NCBI RefSeq assembly: GCF_000278275.1
Contig: NZ_JH725147.1
Span: forward strand, 856,849-920,848
Length of the DNA: 64,000 nucleotides
Origin: Bartonella tamiae Th239
GTDB taxonomy: Bacteria > Pseudomonadota > Alphaproteobacteria > Rhizobiales > Rhizobiaceae
Reading direction: 5' to 3'
This document shows, in pieces, positions 6,907 to 15,839 of the stretch (within the stretch, counting starts at the first letter, position 1; every line of letters begins with the position of its first letter). Position numbers and translations under genes: made by a program. Below the pieces are notes generated by a model. It saw only the letters and a list, made by a program, of their open reading frames with translations. It ran no database searches and was not told the origin of the DNA.

Positions 6907-7842
6907 ATGTCATTCGCTAAAAACAAAGCACAAGAAATCACCGGCGCGCTTCATGGGCAATGGTTTGGAACCTATGGCGTGGCGTGTTGCCCAGTCCATA
7001 AGGACAGCCGCCCTAGTTTATCCCTATCAAATGGCAAGGATGACCGTTTATTGGCACGCTGTCATGCCGGATGCAGCTTTGATGATATTATTCATAAGTT
7101 GCGTTCTATAGGGCTTATAAAGAGCGCTAGTCGTTACTATGGCCAGAACCTGACAAAACCTGACATTAGTAAAGAATATAAAACCAACGTCCAGCTTCAG
7201 AATACTTCAGGTTTGGAATATAAAACCAGCGCACGAAAAGCAGATACCGCGCAAAAGCTTTGGAATGAAGCCAAGCCGATAGATGGCACACTTGGAGCCC
7301 GTTATCTTCATAGACGTGGCATTGATTGCGCCTTGCCTGATAGTCTGCGCTTTCATGGCAATTGTCGTCATCCGTCCGGTTCTTACTTTCCTGCCATGAT
7401 TGCCCGTGTTGATGGCTGTGATGCCTTTGCCGTGCATAGAACCTATCTTTCACCAGATGGCACAAAAGCCAGCATAGAGCCAGCCAAAGCCATGCTTGGT
7501 AGTGTTTTGGGTGGTGCTGTTCATTTAACGGCGTGCGCTGGTGATAGGCTGGTTATTTGTGAAGGTATTGAAACAGGCCTTTCACTTGCCTGCGGTTTAT
7601 AGCTGGAGCCTGCAAACATATGGGCGGCATTGTCCACTAGCGGCATGAAAGCCATAAGGTTACCAGAACAGGCAGGGCGGTTAACAATCGCTATTGATGG
7701 CGATAGTGCTGGCAGGAAAGCAGGGGAGGCGCTGGCAAGGGATGCCACGGCAATAGGCTGGAGCGTGAAAATGTCCGAGCCGCCGGATGGGTATGACTTC
7801 AATGACCTATTGAATGAATATCGGCAAGGCGGTGCAGCATGA
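6907..7842 (+). pseudogene. Toprim/zinc-finger primase (DUF7146-like) interrupted by an in-frame amber codon
   Basis: A single frame encodes a CHC2-like zinc segment (CCPVHKDSRPSLSL ... ARCHAGCSFDDI, about residues 25-65) and a toprim part with VICEGIETGLSLACG followed by IAIDGDSAGRKAGEAL and DGYDFNDLL. These match small island and phage primases. A TAG at 7600-7602 splits the frame after GIETGLSLACGL. The same frame continues on the other side with LEPANIWAALSTSGMKAIRL, which is normal family sequence, so a single base change explains the break. The start at 6907 is favoured by GGAGA upstream; 6886 is also possible. The end overlaps the next gene by ATGA. Translation may restart at 7630, but a split toprim domain is probably inactive unless the codon is suppressed. 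Confidence 0.85.
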
Positions 7843-9365
7843 GCGAAGCCGTGAGTTTACCGAAGATTGAAGAACTGCCCTTTAATGATAATGCAGGGCG
7901 CGGATGGGGAAAGGTGAAGCCGATTGTTTCGAGCTTGCCAGCTGTCGAGCCTTTTAAGGATATTATGTTGCCTGATGCTCTGAGTGCCTATGTCTATGAC
8001 GTGGCAGACCGGCAGCAATCGCCTGCGGATTTTGTTGCCGTATCATGTTTGTGTGGCTTGGCTGCGGTGGTTGGCAATGGTGTAAGGGTGTCACCTAAAC
8101 AGCATGATGATTGGCAGATCGTTCCGAATTTATGGGGTGCGATTATTGGCCGCCCGTCTGCTATGAAATCGCCTGCCATGCAATCGGCACTTGCCCCTAT
8201 TTACGCCATTCAGGATGATATGCGTAAGGACTGGCAGGAAAGCCAAAAGCAGGCTTCCATTGATGACGTTTTAAGCGCATTGGATGAAAAGGATAGAAAG
8301 AAGAAAGCCGCACAGGCGTTCAAGGGAGGTGATAGGGAAGCCGCCCGCGCGCTATTGGCTGATAGTGTTGTAGATGATGAGGATAAAACCCCATGCCCGC
8401 GCCTTGTGGTCAATGATGCGACAGTGGAAAAATTGGGGGAACTATTAAACCAGAACCCGCGCGGCCTTTTGCTGATACGTGATGAATTGGCAGGTTTTCT
8501 GGCCAAGATGGAAGGGGATGACTATCAGTCTGATAGGGCGTTCTATTTGGAGGCCTTCAATGGTGATGGGCAATTCACCTATGATCGAATAGGGCGCGGT
8601 ACTGTCCATATCCAGAATGCCACCCTATCCATGATCGGAGGCATACAGCCATCACGAATAGCCCCGATTGTGAGCAATGCCATGACCGGCAAAGGTGATG
8701 ATGGTTTGGTGCAGCGGTTGCAAATGGCAGTCTGGCCGGATGATGTGCATGATTGGCAATGGACTGACAGGCTACCAGACAGAGATGCTAGGCAGGCCTA
8801 TGAAGCTGTGTTTAGAACCCTTCATGATAATCCGCTGGGCAGTCCTGAAAATCCACTAGTGATGCGTTTCTCATCATCCGCGCAATTGATGTTTCGTGAA
8901 TGGATGGAAGACATACAGGCAGAAGCCAGAAGCGGCAATGTTTCCGGTGTTATGGAATCCCATATGCTGAAAATGCCTAAAACGATTGCATCACTGGCCT
9001 TGATTTTTGAACTTGTGGAGGGTGGACGCTTTGAGATTGGCGACTTGGCAACGGCCACTGCTTTGGTATGGGCTGAATATCTCATAAGCCATGCACGACG
9101 ATTATATGCGGCAGGGCAAACAATGGCCGAGGATGGCGCAAGGCTCATTATAGAGCGGCGGCACGAATTGCCTGACCTGTTCACGGTTCGGGATATTCAT
9201 CAAAAGCGATGGGCAAGGCTGGCAGATCGTGAAGCGGTGGTATCCGCAATCGAAATCCTGACAGATGGAAACTATTGCAGGGCGCTGGCCAGAGATACGA
9301 CAGAGAGCGGAGGGCGGCCAACTGTATGCTATGAATGGAACCCCGAATTGAATGGGGAGGCATGA
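7839..9365 (+). CDS. DUF3987 primase-helicase-like replication protein
   Basis: The 508-residue protein overlaps the primase by four bases (ATGA). It has an NTP-binding segment LWGAIIGRPSAMKSPAM (about residues 98-114) and an acidic Walker B-like segment LLLIRDELAGFLAKM (about 205-219). The family-typical run YLEAFNGDGQFTYDRIGRG then IQNATLSMIGGIQPSRI follows. This pattern marks DUF3987 proteins, ATPases thought to drive replication of plasmids, satellites and islands alongside a toprim primase. The length is normal for the family. With AlpA and the primase it makes up the island's replication module. The exact helicase activity is inferred from relatives. Confidence 0.88.
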   Translation: MSEAVSLPKIEELPFNDNAGRGWGKVKPIVSSLPAVEPFKDIMLPDALSAYVYDVADRQQSPADFVAVSCLCGLAAVVGNGVRVSPKQHDDWQIVPNLWGAIIGRPSAMKSPAMQSALAPIYAIQDDMRKDWQESQKQASIDDVLSALDEKDRKKKAAQAFKGGDREAARALLADSVVDDEDKTPCPRLVVNDATVEKLGELLNQNPRGLLLIRDELAGFLAKMEGDDYQSDRAFYLEAFNGDGQFTYDRIGRGTVHIQNATLSMIGGIQPSRIAPIVSNAMTGKGDDGLVQRLQMAVWPDDVHDWQWTDRLPDRDARQAYEAVFRTLHDNPLGSPENPLVMRFSSSAQLMFREWMEDIQAEARSGNVSGVMESHMLKMPKTIASLALIFELVEGGRFEIGDLATATALVWAEYLISHARRLYAAGQTMAEDGARLIIERRHELPDLFTVRDIHQKRWARLADREAVVSAIEILTDGNYCRALARDTTESGGRPTVCYEWNPELNGEA

Positions 9366-9985
9366 CCGTGGGCAAATGGTTATCAGCTTTAAAAAAAATA
9401 AAAAACGGGGAAAATCCAAACCCTCCAAACCCTCAAAACTATCAAAAAGGGGGTTTCGATGGTTTTGAGGGTTCCGAATATGAGCAAAAACAGAAAAAAA
9501 ATAATGGTGGTTACCTTTATGATGATGGTGGTGATCGCCTTCATGATGATGAACAGCGCGACCAGATAGAGGAGCAGGCGGCCATTCTGGAATATGACGG
9601 CGGCTATTCACGGGATGAAGCTGAACGCATTGCAGGGATGAAAACCAGCGCACCCATGTTGAAGAATGTTGAGACATCCAAGAGGCCAAAACACTCTTTA
9701 GCAAATGAGAATGATGATAGTTTCCCGACGCGGAAAAAAGGGGAGCCTATACCCGTAATCATTTATGACATGAAGGCAAAACCGGATGATGATGAAACCT
9801 ATTTAAAAGCTCTTCAGCTTCATGGTGCGATGTCTTATGGCATGGCCATGCGTGTGCTGGGCTGGGGCGGTACGCGTGCAGCCAATGCAGAAGACCGATT
9901 GCGAGAAACGGGACGCATTGCATACAACAAACAAGGGCGTGCTGTGGTCGTGGATAAAGACACCAGTGGCAAGGCCGTGGCATGA
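9362..9985 (+). CDS. Hypothetical protein downstream of the DUF3987 gene
   Basis: A 207-residue protein translated from an ATG overlapping the DUF3987 stop (ATGA), so the two are probably translationally coupled; an upstream in-frame start at 9335 is less likely. Residues 17-40 contain NPPNPQNYQKGGFDGFEGSE, a Pro/Asn then Gly/Phe pattern I have seen after primase genes in other mobile elements. It is encoded by an inverted repeat. A His/Asp-rich segment follows. The C-terminal half (ALQLHGAMSYGMAMRVLGWGGTRAANAEDRLRE) looks like a small helix-turn-helix region. The function is unknown. Confidence 0.7.
   Translation: MTVGKWLSALKKIKNGENPNPPNPQNYQKGGFDGFEGSEYEQKQKKNNGGYLYDDGGDRLHDDEQRDQIEEQAAILEYDGGYSRDEAERIAGMKTSAPMLKNVETSKRPKHSLANENDDSFPTRKKGEPIPVIIYDMKAKPDDDETYLKALQLHGAMSYGMAMRVLGWGGTRAANAEDRLRETGRIAYNKQGRAVVVDKDTSGKAVA
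9428..9473. repeat. Inverted repeat inside the coding region after the primase genes
   Basis: Arms 9428-9443 and 9458-9473 pair at 15 of 16 positions around a 14-base loop, with a perfect 12-bp core AACCCTCAAAAC / GTTTTGAGGGTT. A partial direct copy (AAACCCTCC) precedes the left arm. The hairpin lies within the first 40 codons of the gene and encodes its Pro/Asn-Gly/Phe segment. It may be a DNA-level element such as an origin or a strand-initiation hairpin. This is inference. Confidence 0.55.
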
Positions 9986-10013
9986 CTGGCATGGGGGGTA
10001 CTTAAAAGATTAA

Positions 10014-10611
10014 AGGCTTATGGGGAGCCAGTACCAGCATGGGGCTCATGCGCATCTTTTTTATCGGTGTTTGATTCTTTTGATTTTCATAGCCTGCAAA
10101 TGGCAGGGTAAAAGGTTGACATGCACAGCCTTTTTATAGGCAGTAAAGTTATAACGACTAGCGCGCTGGCTTTGCTGCGCTTTTCACGGATTAACCTGAC
10201 AAACAGCATGTTAGCAAATGTTAAGGTTTTTTGAAAAAAACAAGATGGGCAGGAACCTGAGAAAACCTGAAGCAAAAACCTATTAAGGCAAGCAGTCGGC
10301 AAGCCGTCACCATGTTGACAAATGTTGACCTGAAACCGCTTTGGTTTTGATGATTGTTTTTCAAAAGCCGATAATAAATAGAGGTGGTTGGAGGGGGAGG
10401 ACTGAAGTCTAAATCCGCATGGCATACAAAACCGGCATGGAGCTTTCCTTTGCATAAAGCGTAATAATTTTTATTTGCTGATAGTCCCATGACTTTCCGG
10501 ACACTAAAAAACACTATTTTAGTGGAAATGGCTTTTCATTTTTGACGTTTAAGGTATGACTTTGATACATGAATCAGTCAAAGGCTGCATAGATTAAGCG
10601 GAGGCAATAGC
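10014..10611. other. Non-coding region with iteron-like repeats before the restriction gene
   Basis: About 600 bases with no credible gene. An 18-base unit occurs twice with 15 matches: CATGTTAGCAAATGTTAA (10207-10224) and CATGTTGACAAATGTTGA (10311-10328). Between and around them ACCTGA recurs near 10195, 10255, 10265 and 10329. A similar AACCTGACAAA also occurs near 7147 within the primase gene. The spacing is irregular. This could be a replication origin, oriT or a regulatory zone of the island, but no initiator binding can be shown here. Confidence 0.45.
10502..10580 (+). promoter_or_regulatory. Palindromes in the upstream region of the type ISP restriction gene
   Basis: A perfect 8-bp inverted repeat CACTAAAA ... 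TTTTAGTG occupies 10502-10524. Further on, an imperfect dyad (TGACTTTGAT ... ATCAGTCA) spans 10557-10580, just ahead of the start codon. A possible -35 box TTGACG is at 10542-10547; the -10 box is not clear. The dyads are candidate operators for controlling restriction enzyme expression. A GCGGAGG ribosome-binding site precedes the ATG at 10612. Confidence 0.4.
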
Positions 10612-13600
10612 ATGAGCGAGAAACTGGAACAGACACCCCTTGAAAAGGTCTTGACCCGTTTTCGCAATGCTGCGGTGTCTGAGCGTGAAAAAGGCACCTA
10701 TTTTGAAGAGCTGATGATCGCCTATCTCAAGCATGAACCCTTTTATGCTGATCTTTATTCAGATGTGTGGACGTTTAAAGACTGGGCTTTGTCTCATGGC
10801 AAAGATGGCAAGGATAAGGGGATTGATCTTGTCGCTCAGACAAAAAAAGGTGAACTACACGCCATACAATGCAAATTTTACGCACCTGATCATAAAATCA
10901 GTAAAACAGACATCGACAGCTTTATGTCGGCATCCGGTCAAAGACCATTCGTCAATCGCTTTATTGTTTGCACGACCAATCACTGGGGTGATAATGCCGA
11001 GGCGATGCTGGATAACCAGCATGTTCCTGTTAGCAAGATTGATCTTGCCGCTCTTGAACAAAGTGTGATCGACTGGGAGCAATATGCACCCGATAAAGCC
11101 CTTGTCATTCATGAAAAGAAAAAACTGCGCCCGCATCAGGAAATAGCGTCTAAAAACGTATTGAAAGGTTTGGAGTTAGCCGATCGTGGCAAGCTCATTA
11201 TGGCTTGTGGTACGGGTAAAACTTTTACCAGCCTCAAGATTGCCGAGGCACAGGCAGGCAAAGGTAAACGTGTCTTGTTTTTGGTGCCAAGCCTTGCCTT
11301 GTTAAGCCAGACATTGACTGAATGGACGCAACAGAGCGAAACCAAATTACATAGCTTTGCTGTCTGTTCGGATGCTGAAGTTGGTAAAAAACGCGATAAA
11401 AAAGATGATGACAGCGTGCAGACCTTTGTGCATGAGCTGCAATATCCCGCCACGACCGATGCCGAAAAACTGGCAGAAGAGATGACTGCTTGGCATGAAG
11501 ATGATGCCATGAGCGTGATCTTCTCGACCTATCATTCTATTGATGTCATTGCAAAAGCACAAAAAGAATATGGGTTACCAGAATTTGATCTTGTTATTTG
11601 TGACGAGGCGCACCGCACCACTGGCCAGACCTATGACGGTGATGAGGAAAGCGCTTTTGTCCGTATTCATAACAATGATTTCATCAATGCTGCCAAGCGC
11701 CTTTATATGACCGCCACACCGCGCATCTATCGCGATGATGCCAAGCTGAAAGCCGAGGGTGGTGATGTTGTCCTTTATTCAATGGATGACGAGACCATCT
11801 ATGGCAAAGACCTTCATGTCTTGACCTTCTCGGAAGCGGTGCAGCGCGGCCTTTTGGTTGATTATAAGGTGATCGTGCTGACCGTTGAAGAAAGCCAGAT
11901 CAATCGCCGTCTACAAAATCTTTTGAAAGACGAGAATAACGAGGTACGGGTCGATGATGCAGCCAAGATTGTTGGCTGCTGGAAGGCGCTTTCAAAGCAG
12001 AACCTGACCGAAAGTCTTGAAGGTGATGTCAGTCCTATGCAACGCGCTGTTGCCTTTTGTCAGGTGATTGATCGCAAAAAGAGCAACAAGGTTGGCTCAC
12101 TGCAAATTGCCAATATGTTTCAAGATGTGGTGAAAGAATACCAGCGCACCGCAACCGATGAGGAAGAAACGTCGGTGAAACTGCATTGCGAGGCGCGCCA
12201 TGTTGATGGTGGGATGAATGCCAGCGAGAAGGAAGAGAAAATCCACTGGCTTAAATCTAAAACGCCGGAAGATACATGCCGTATTCTATCAAATGTGCGC
12301 TGCCTGTCTGAAGGTGTTGATGTGCCAGCCCTTGATGCTGTGTTGTTTTTAACGGCACGCAACAGTCAGGTTGATGTGGTGCAATCGGTCGGGCGTGTCA
12401 TGCGTAAGGCAGAAGGTAAAACCCGTGGCTATATTGTCTTGCCGGTGGTGATCCCTTCAGGGGTGGAACCGCATGAAGCCTTGAATGATAATAAGACTTA
12501 TAAGGTTGTCTGGCAGGTTTTACAGGCCTTGCGTTCGCATGACGATAAATTCGATGCGATGATTAACAAAATGGACTTGGTTGGTTCTGATCCGCAAAAA
12601 ATGGAAGTCATTGCTGTTACCGATATGGGCAAACGCCGCAAAAAGGTGATGAAAGAAGCAACAGGCCTTGCCAAGGGCAAAAGCAATCTAGGAAAGGCGG
12701 CCCCCGCTTCTGCTGGTGGTGTAGTAGCTGAGCAAATCGAGTTTGTTTATGAGGTTACCGAGCTTGAACGCGCCATCACCGCCAAATTGGTTGAAAAGGT
12801 TGGCAACCGCCATCATTGGGAAGAATGGGCAAATGACATTGCCAAGATTGCCCGCACCCATATTGACCGCATCAAGGCTATTTTAAAAAACCCTGAAAAC
12901 ACAAAGGCAATTAGCACATTTAAGGAATTTTCTGCCGAGTTGAAAGACGATCTGAATGATGCGCTCAGTGATGACGAGATCATCGAGATGCTGGCACAGC
13001 ACCTTATCACCAAGCCGGTATTTGATGCGTTGTTTTCTGGTTATAGCTTTGCAGACCATAACCCGATGTCGCAGGCGATCCAGAAAGTGCTGGATGCACT
13101 CAATGAGTTTAACATTGAAAAAGAATCGACAAGCCTTGATAAATTCTATCGCAGTGTTGCCATGCGTGCTGATGGCATCAATACAGCGGAAGGCCGCCAG
13201 AAGCTGGTTGTCGAGCTTTATGACAAGTTTTTCCGCAATGCTTTTCCAAAAATGACCGAGCGGCTGGGCATTGTCTATACACCGGTTGAGGTGGTGGACT
13301 TTATCCTGCACAGCGTCAATGAAGTGTTAAAAGCTGAATTTAACCAAAGCTTGGGCAGTGAAGGCGTGCATATTCTTGACCCATTCACCGGCACCGGCAC
13401 CTTTATCACAAGACTGATGCAAAGCGGCCTGATAGCGTCTGAAGACTTGCCGCGTGTCTATAAAAGCCAACTTCATGCCAATGAGCTGGTGCTGCTGGCC
13501 TATTATATTGCTGCCATCAATATTGAATCGACCTATCATGCCCTTGTCGGTGGCGATTATGCACCTTTCCCTGGTATTTTGCTCACCGATACATTCCAGA

Positions 13601-15510
13601 TGAGCGAAAAAGGTGACATGATTGACGCCATTCTGGTCGACAACAGCCAGCGCCGCAAAGACCAGATGGCCTTGGATATCAAGGTCATCGTCGGCAATCC
13701 GCCTTATTCTGTTGGTCAAGGTAGTGCCAATGATAATAATCAAAACCTTGCTTACACGAAGCTTGACCAGCGCATTGAAGATACTTATGCAAAACTTTCA
13801 AATGCGGCGCTTTCAAAAGGGCTCTATGACAGCTATATCCGCGCCATTCGCTGGGCATCAGACCGAATTGGTGAGGCAGGTGTCATCGGTTTTGTGACTA
13901 ATGCCGGTTATGTCGAATCCTCATCGGCTGATGGGTTGCGTAAATGCTTGGCGCAAGAATTTTCCAATATCTATATTTTCCATTTACGAGGTAATGCCCG
14001 CACATCAGGTGAGCAACGCCAAAAAGAAAAGGGCAATGTCTTTGGTTCCGGTTCTCGCGCGCCGATTGCCATTACCATTCTGGTGAAAAATCCTGCTGCC
14101 AAACAGCATGGCAAAATCCACTTTCATGATATTGGCGATTATCTCACCACTGAGCAGAAGCTGGAAAAAATTGCTGAGCTTACAAGCATTGTAGGCTTAA
14201 AAGACCAATGGCAGACCATCACCCCAGATGCTCACAATGATTGGCTTAACCAGCGCGACGATACCTTCAATGATTTTATCGTTATGGGTGATAAAAAAGA
14301 TAAAACTATTGTCAAAATTTTTGAAAACTTTTCTCTTGGCATTGCAACGAATAGAGATGCATGGGCTTATAATTCTTCTAAACAAAAAATGTCTAATAAT
14401 ATCTCAAATATGATTGATTTTTATAATTTTGAACTTTGCAAATTTGAAAAAGAAACAATAAATTTGACTAAGAAACAAAAAGAGGAGAAAGTTAATTTTC
14501 TTATTGATAACAATCCCGCTAAAATAAGCTGGACGGTGAATTTAAAACAATCATTGATTGGGCGAAATCGGCTAACTTTTGAAAATAGGAAAATCATAAA
14601 AAGTTTATATCGCCCATTTTGTAATCAATATTTATATTATGACCGGAATTTGAACGAACGTGTTCTTCAAATGCCGCGCATCTTTCCTGATGCACAAGCT
14701 GAAAACTGTGTGATCGCTGTATCTGGAAGCGGGGCAAAAAATGGATTTTCAGCATTTATCTCAGCAGATATACCTGACATTCAGCTCATGTTTAACGGCC
14801 AATGCTTTCCGCTTTATCTTTATGAGCAAGAGCAGGCAGGTGAAGGTTTATTTGCAAGCGAAGCAACACTGCAGTTAAAACGTCGTGATGCGATAACGGA
14901 TGCGGGGTTGAAACATTTTCATGATGCCTATCAGGATACCACCATCACCAAGGAAGATTTGTTTTATTATATCTATGGCCTTTTGCATTCTGAAAATTAT
15001 CGCGCCCGCTTTGCTGATAATCTCATGAAAGAATTGCCGCGCATTCCTGCCGTCAAAAAACTGGATGACTTTAAGGCTTTTTCAAAAGCTGGCCGCGCTT
15101 TGGCAAAATTGCACCTGAATTATGAAACGGTTGAGAAATACCCTGCCAACATCATCACCAAAAATAAAAATATGGAAGATGGCGACTTTTATGTCGAGAA
15201 GATGAAATATGGCCGCAATGGCAAGGATAAAGATCTAACGACCATCATCTATAACGACAAGATCACAATCACGGATATACCGCTTGAAGCCTATGACTAT
15301 ATCGTCAATGGCAAACCGGCGATTGATTGGGTGGTGGAGCGGCAGGGCGTGCGTACCGATAAAGCCAGCGGCATTGTCAATGATGCCAATGACTGGGCAA
15401 TTGATACCATGCACAACCCAGCCTATCCGCTGGAACTGCTTTTAAGAATCATCACTGTTTCACTGGAAACGATGACAATTGTCCGCAATTTGCCGAAACT
15501 GGATATCTAA
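10612..15510 (+). CDS. Single-chain type ISP restriction-modification enzyme
   Basis: One 1632-residue polypeptide carries all restriction-modification activities. An Mrr-like nuclease domain comes first, with DKGIDLVAQTKKGELHAIQCK (split as GIDLVAQ and AIQCK, residues 72-92). A superfamily 2 helicase/translocase follows, with ACGTGKT (about 198), DEAH (about 331), TATPRIY and QSVGRVMRKAEGK (about 590). Next come a helical coupler and an N6-adenine methyltransferase with DPFTGTGTF (about 922) and GNPPYS (about 1028), then a C-terminal target-recognition region. The order and length match LlaGI/LlaBIII-like type ISP enzymes, which cut DNA after head-on collision of translocating molecules. No separate specificity subunit is needed. 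Residues about 1225-1345 are strikingly A+T-rich relative to the rest. The gene lies alone next to the tRNA as the last cargo gene of the island. All catalytic motifs are present. Confidence 0.93.
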   Translation: MSEKLEQTPLEKVLTRFRNAAVSEREKGTYFEELMIAYLKHEPFYADLYSDVWTFKDWALSHGKDGKDKGIDLVAQTKKGELHAIQCKFYAPDHKISKTDIDSFMSASGQRPFVNRFIVCTTNHWGDNAEAMLDNQHVPVSKIDLAALEQSVIDWEQYAPDKALVIHEKKKLRPHQEIASKNVLKGLELADRGKLIMACGTGKTFTSLKIAEAQAGKGKRVLFLVPSLALLSQTLTEWTQQSETKLHSFAVCSDAEVGKKRDKKDDDSVQTFVHELQYPATTDAEKLAEEMTAWHEDDAMSVIFSTYHSIDVIAKAQKEYGLPEFDLVICDEAHRTTGQTYDGDEESAFVRIHNNDFINAAKRLYMTATPRIYRDDAKLKAEGGDVVLYSMDDETIYGKDLHVLTFSEAVQRGLLVDYKVIVLTVEESQINRRLQNLLKDENNEVRVDDAAKIVGCWKALSKQNLTESLEGDVSPMQRAVAFCQVIDRKKSNKVGSLQIANMFQDVVKEYQRTATDEEETSVKLHCEARHVDGGMNASEKEEKIHWLKSKTPEDTCRILSNVRCLSEGVDVPALDAVLFLTARNSQVDVVQSVGRVMRKAEGKTRGYIVLPVVIPSGVEPHEALNDNKTYKVVWQVLQALRSHDDKFDAMINKMDLVGSDPQKMEVIAVTDMGKRRKKVMKEATGLAKGKSNLGKAAPASAGGVVAEQIEFVYEVTELERAITAKLVEKVGNRHHWEEWANDIAKIARTHIDRIKAILKNPENTKAISTFKEFSAELKDDLNDALSDDEIIEMLAQHLITKPVFDALFSGYSFADHNPMSQAIQKVLDALNEFNIEKESTSLDKFYRSVAMRADGINTAEGRQKLVVELYDKFFRNAFPKMTERLGIVYTPVEVVDFILHSVNEVLKAEFNQSLGSEGVHILDPFTGTGTFITRLMQSGLIASEDLPRVYKSQLHANELVLLAYYIAAINIESTYHALVGGDYAPFPGILLTDTFQMSEKGDMIDAILVDNSQRRKDQMALDIKVIVGNPPYSVGQGSANDNNQNLAYTKLDQRIEDTYAKLSNAALSKGLYDSYIRAIRWASDRIGEAGVIGFVTNAGYVESSSADGLRKCLAQEFSNIYIFHLRGNARTSGEQRQKEKGNVFGSGSRAPIAITILVKNPAAKQHGKIHFHDIGDYLTTEQKLEKIAELTSIVGLKDQWQTITPDAHNDWLNQRDDTFNDFIVMGDKKDKTIVKIFENFSLGIATNRDAWAYNSSKQKMSNNISNMIDFYNFELCKFEKETINLTKKQKEEKVNFLIDNNPAKISWTVNLKQSLIGRNRLTFENRKIIKSLYRPFCNQYLYYDRNLNERVLQMPRIFPDAQAENCVIAVSGSGAKNGFSAFISADIPDIQLMFNGQCFPLYLYEQEQAGEGLFASEATLQLKRRDAITDAGLKHFHDAYQDTTITKEDLFYYIYGLLHSENYRARFADNLMKELPRIPAVKKLDDFKAFSKAGRALAKLHLNYETVEKYPANIITKNKNMEDGDFYVEKMKYGRNGKDKDLTTIIYNDKITITDIPLEAYDYIVNGKPAIDWVVERQGVRTDKASGIVNDANDWAIDTMHNPAYPLELLLRIITVSLETMTIVRNLPKLDI

Positions 15511-15609
15511 CATCACTGCAAGCACCCGCCGAAAGATGGGCTGCGGGGTGGACTGAAAGAGATTTAAGTTTTCTAACTTATTGTTTTTATTGTACTTTTA
15601 GGAGTAAAA

Positions 15610-15694
15610 TGGTGCCCAGAAGAGGACTCGAACCTCCACACCTTGCAGTACAGATACCTGAAACCTGCGCGTCTACCAATTCCGCCATCTGGGC
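15610..15694 (-). tRNA. tRNA-Leu (anticodon CAG)
   Basis: On the minus strand an 85-base tRNA folds with acceptor arms GCCCAGA and TCTGGGC, an encoded 3' ACCA, a long variable arm typical of leucine, and the T-loop GGTTCGAGTCC. The anticodon loop TTCAGGT gives CAG, reading CUG. The 3' end points toward the mobile island on the left, the usual orientation for tyrosine-integrase target sites. Confidence 0.97.
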
Positions 15695-15785
15695 ATTTCT
15701 TTCTCTTTAAGTATTGTTCAAAAAACTGTCTATTCTCATTAAAAAACCACTATAATATGATTGATAGCCTTAAGCATATAGCTTA

Positions 15786-15820
15786 ACAACACTGCTTAAT
15801 TGTGTGAGTTGCAGTGTTGT
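15786..15820. terminator. Possible terminator near the 3' end of gpmA
   Basis: ACAACACTGC and GCAGTGTTGT make a perfect 10-bp stem with a 15-base loop, followed on the plus strand by a T run. It lies between gpmA and the tRNA, both on the minus strand. It is a credible hairpin just after gpmA, but the T run favours the other strand, so the direction of action is unclear. Confidence 0.45.
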
Positions 15821-15839
15821 TTTTCAGTCTTTAACCTTT

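Noticed and set aside
12883-13311. A 142-codon minus-strand frame within the type ISP gene
   Set aside because: It lies completely inside a gene with full catalytic motifs and shows no own start signal or family.
1-15600. A second copy of the tRNA-Leu 3' end marking the other island edge
   Set aside because: I looked for the CCCAGAAGAGGACTCGAACC segment elsewhere in the island and did not find it; the other end is probably left of the window.
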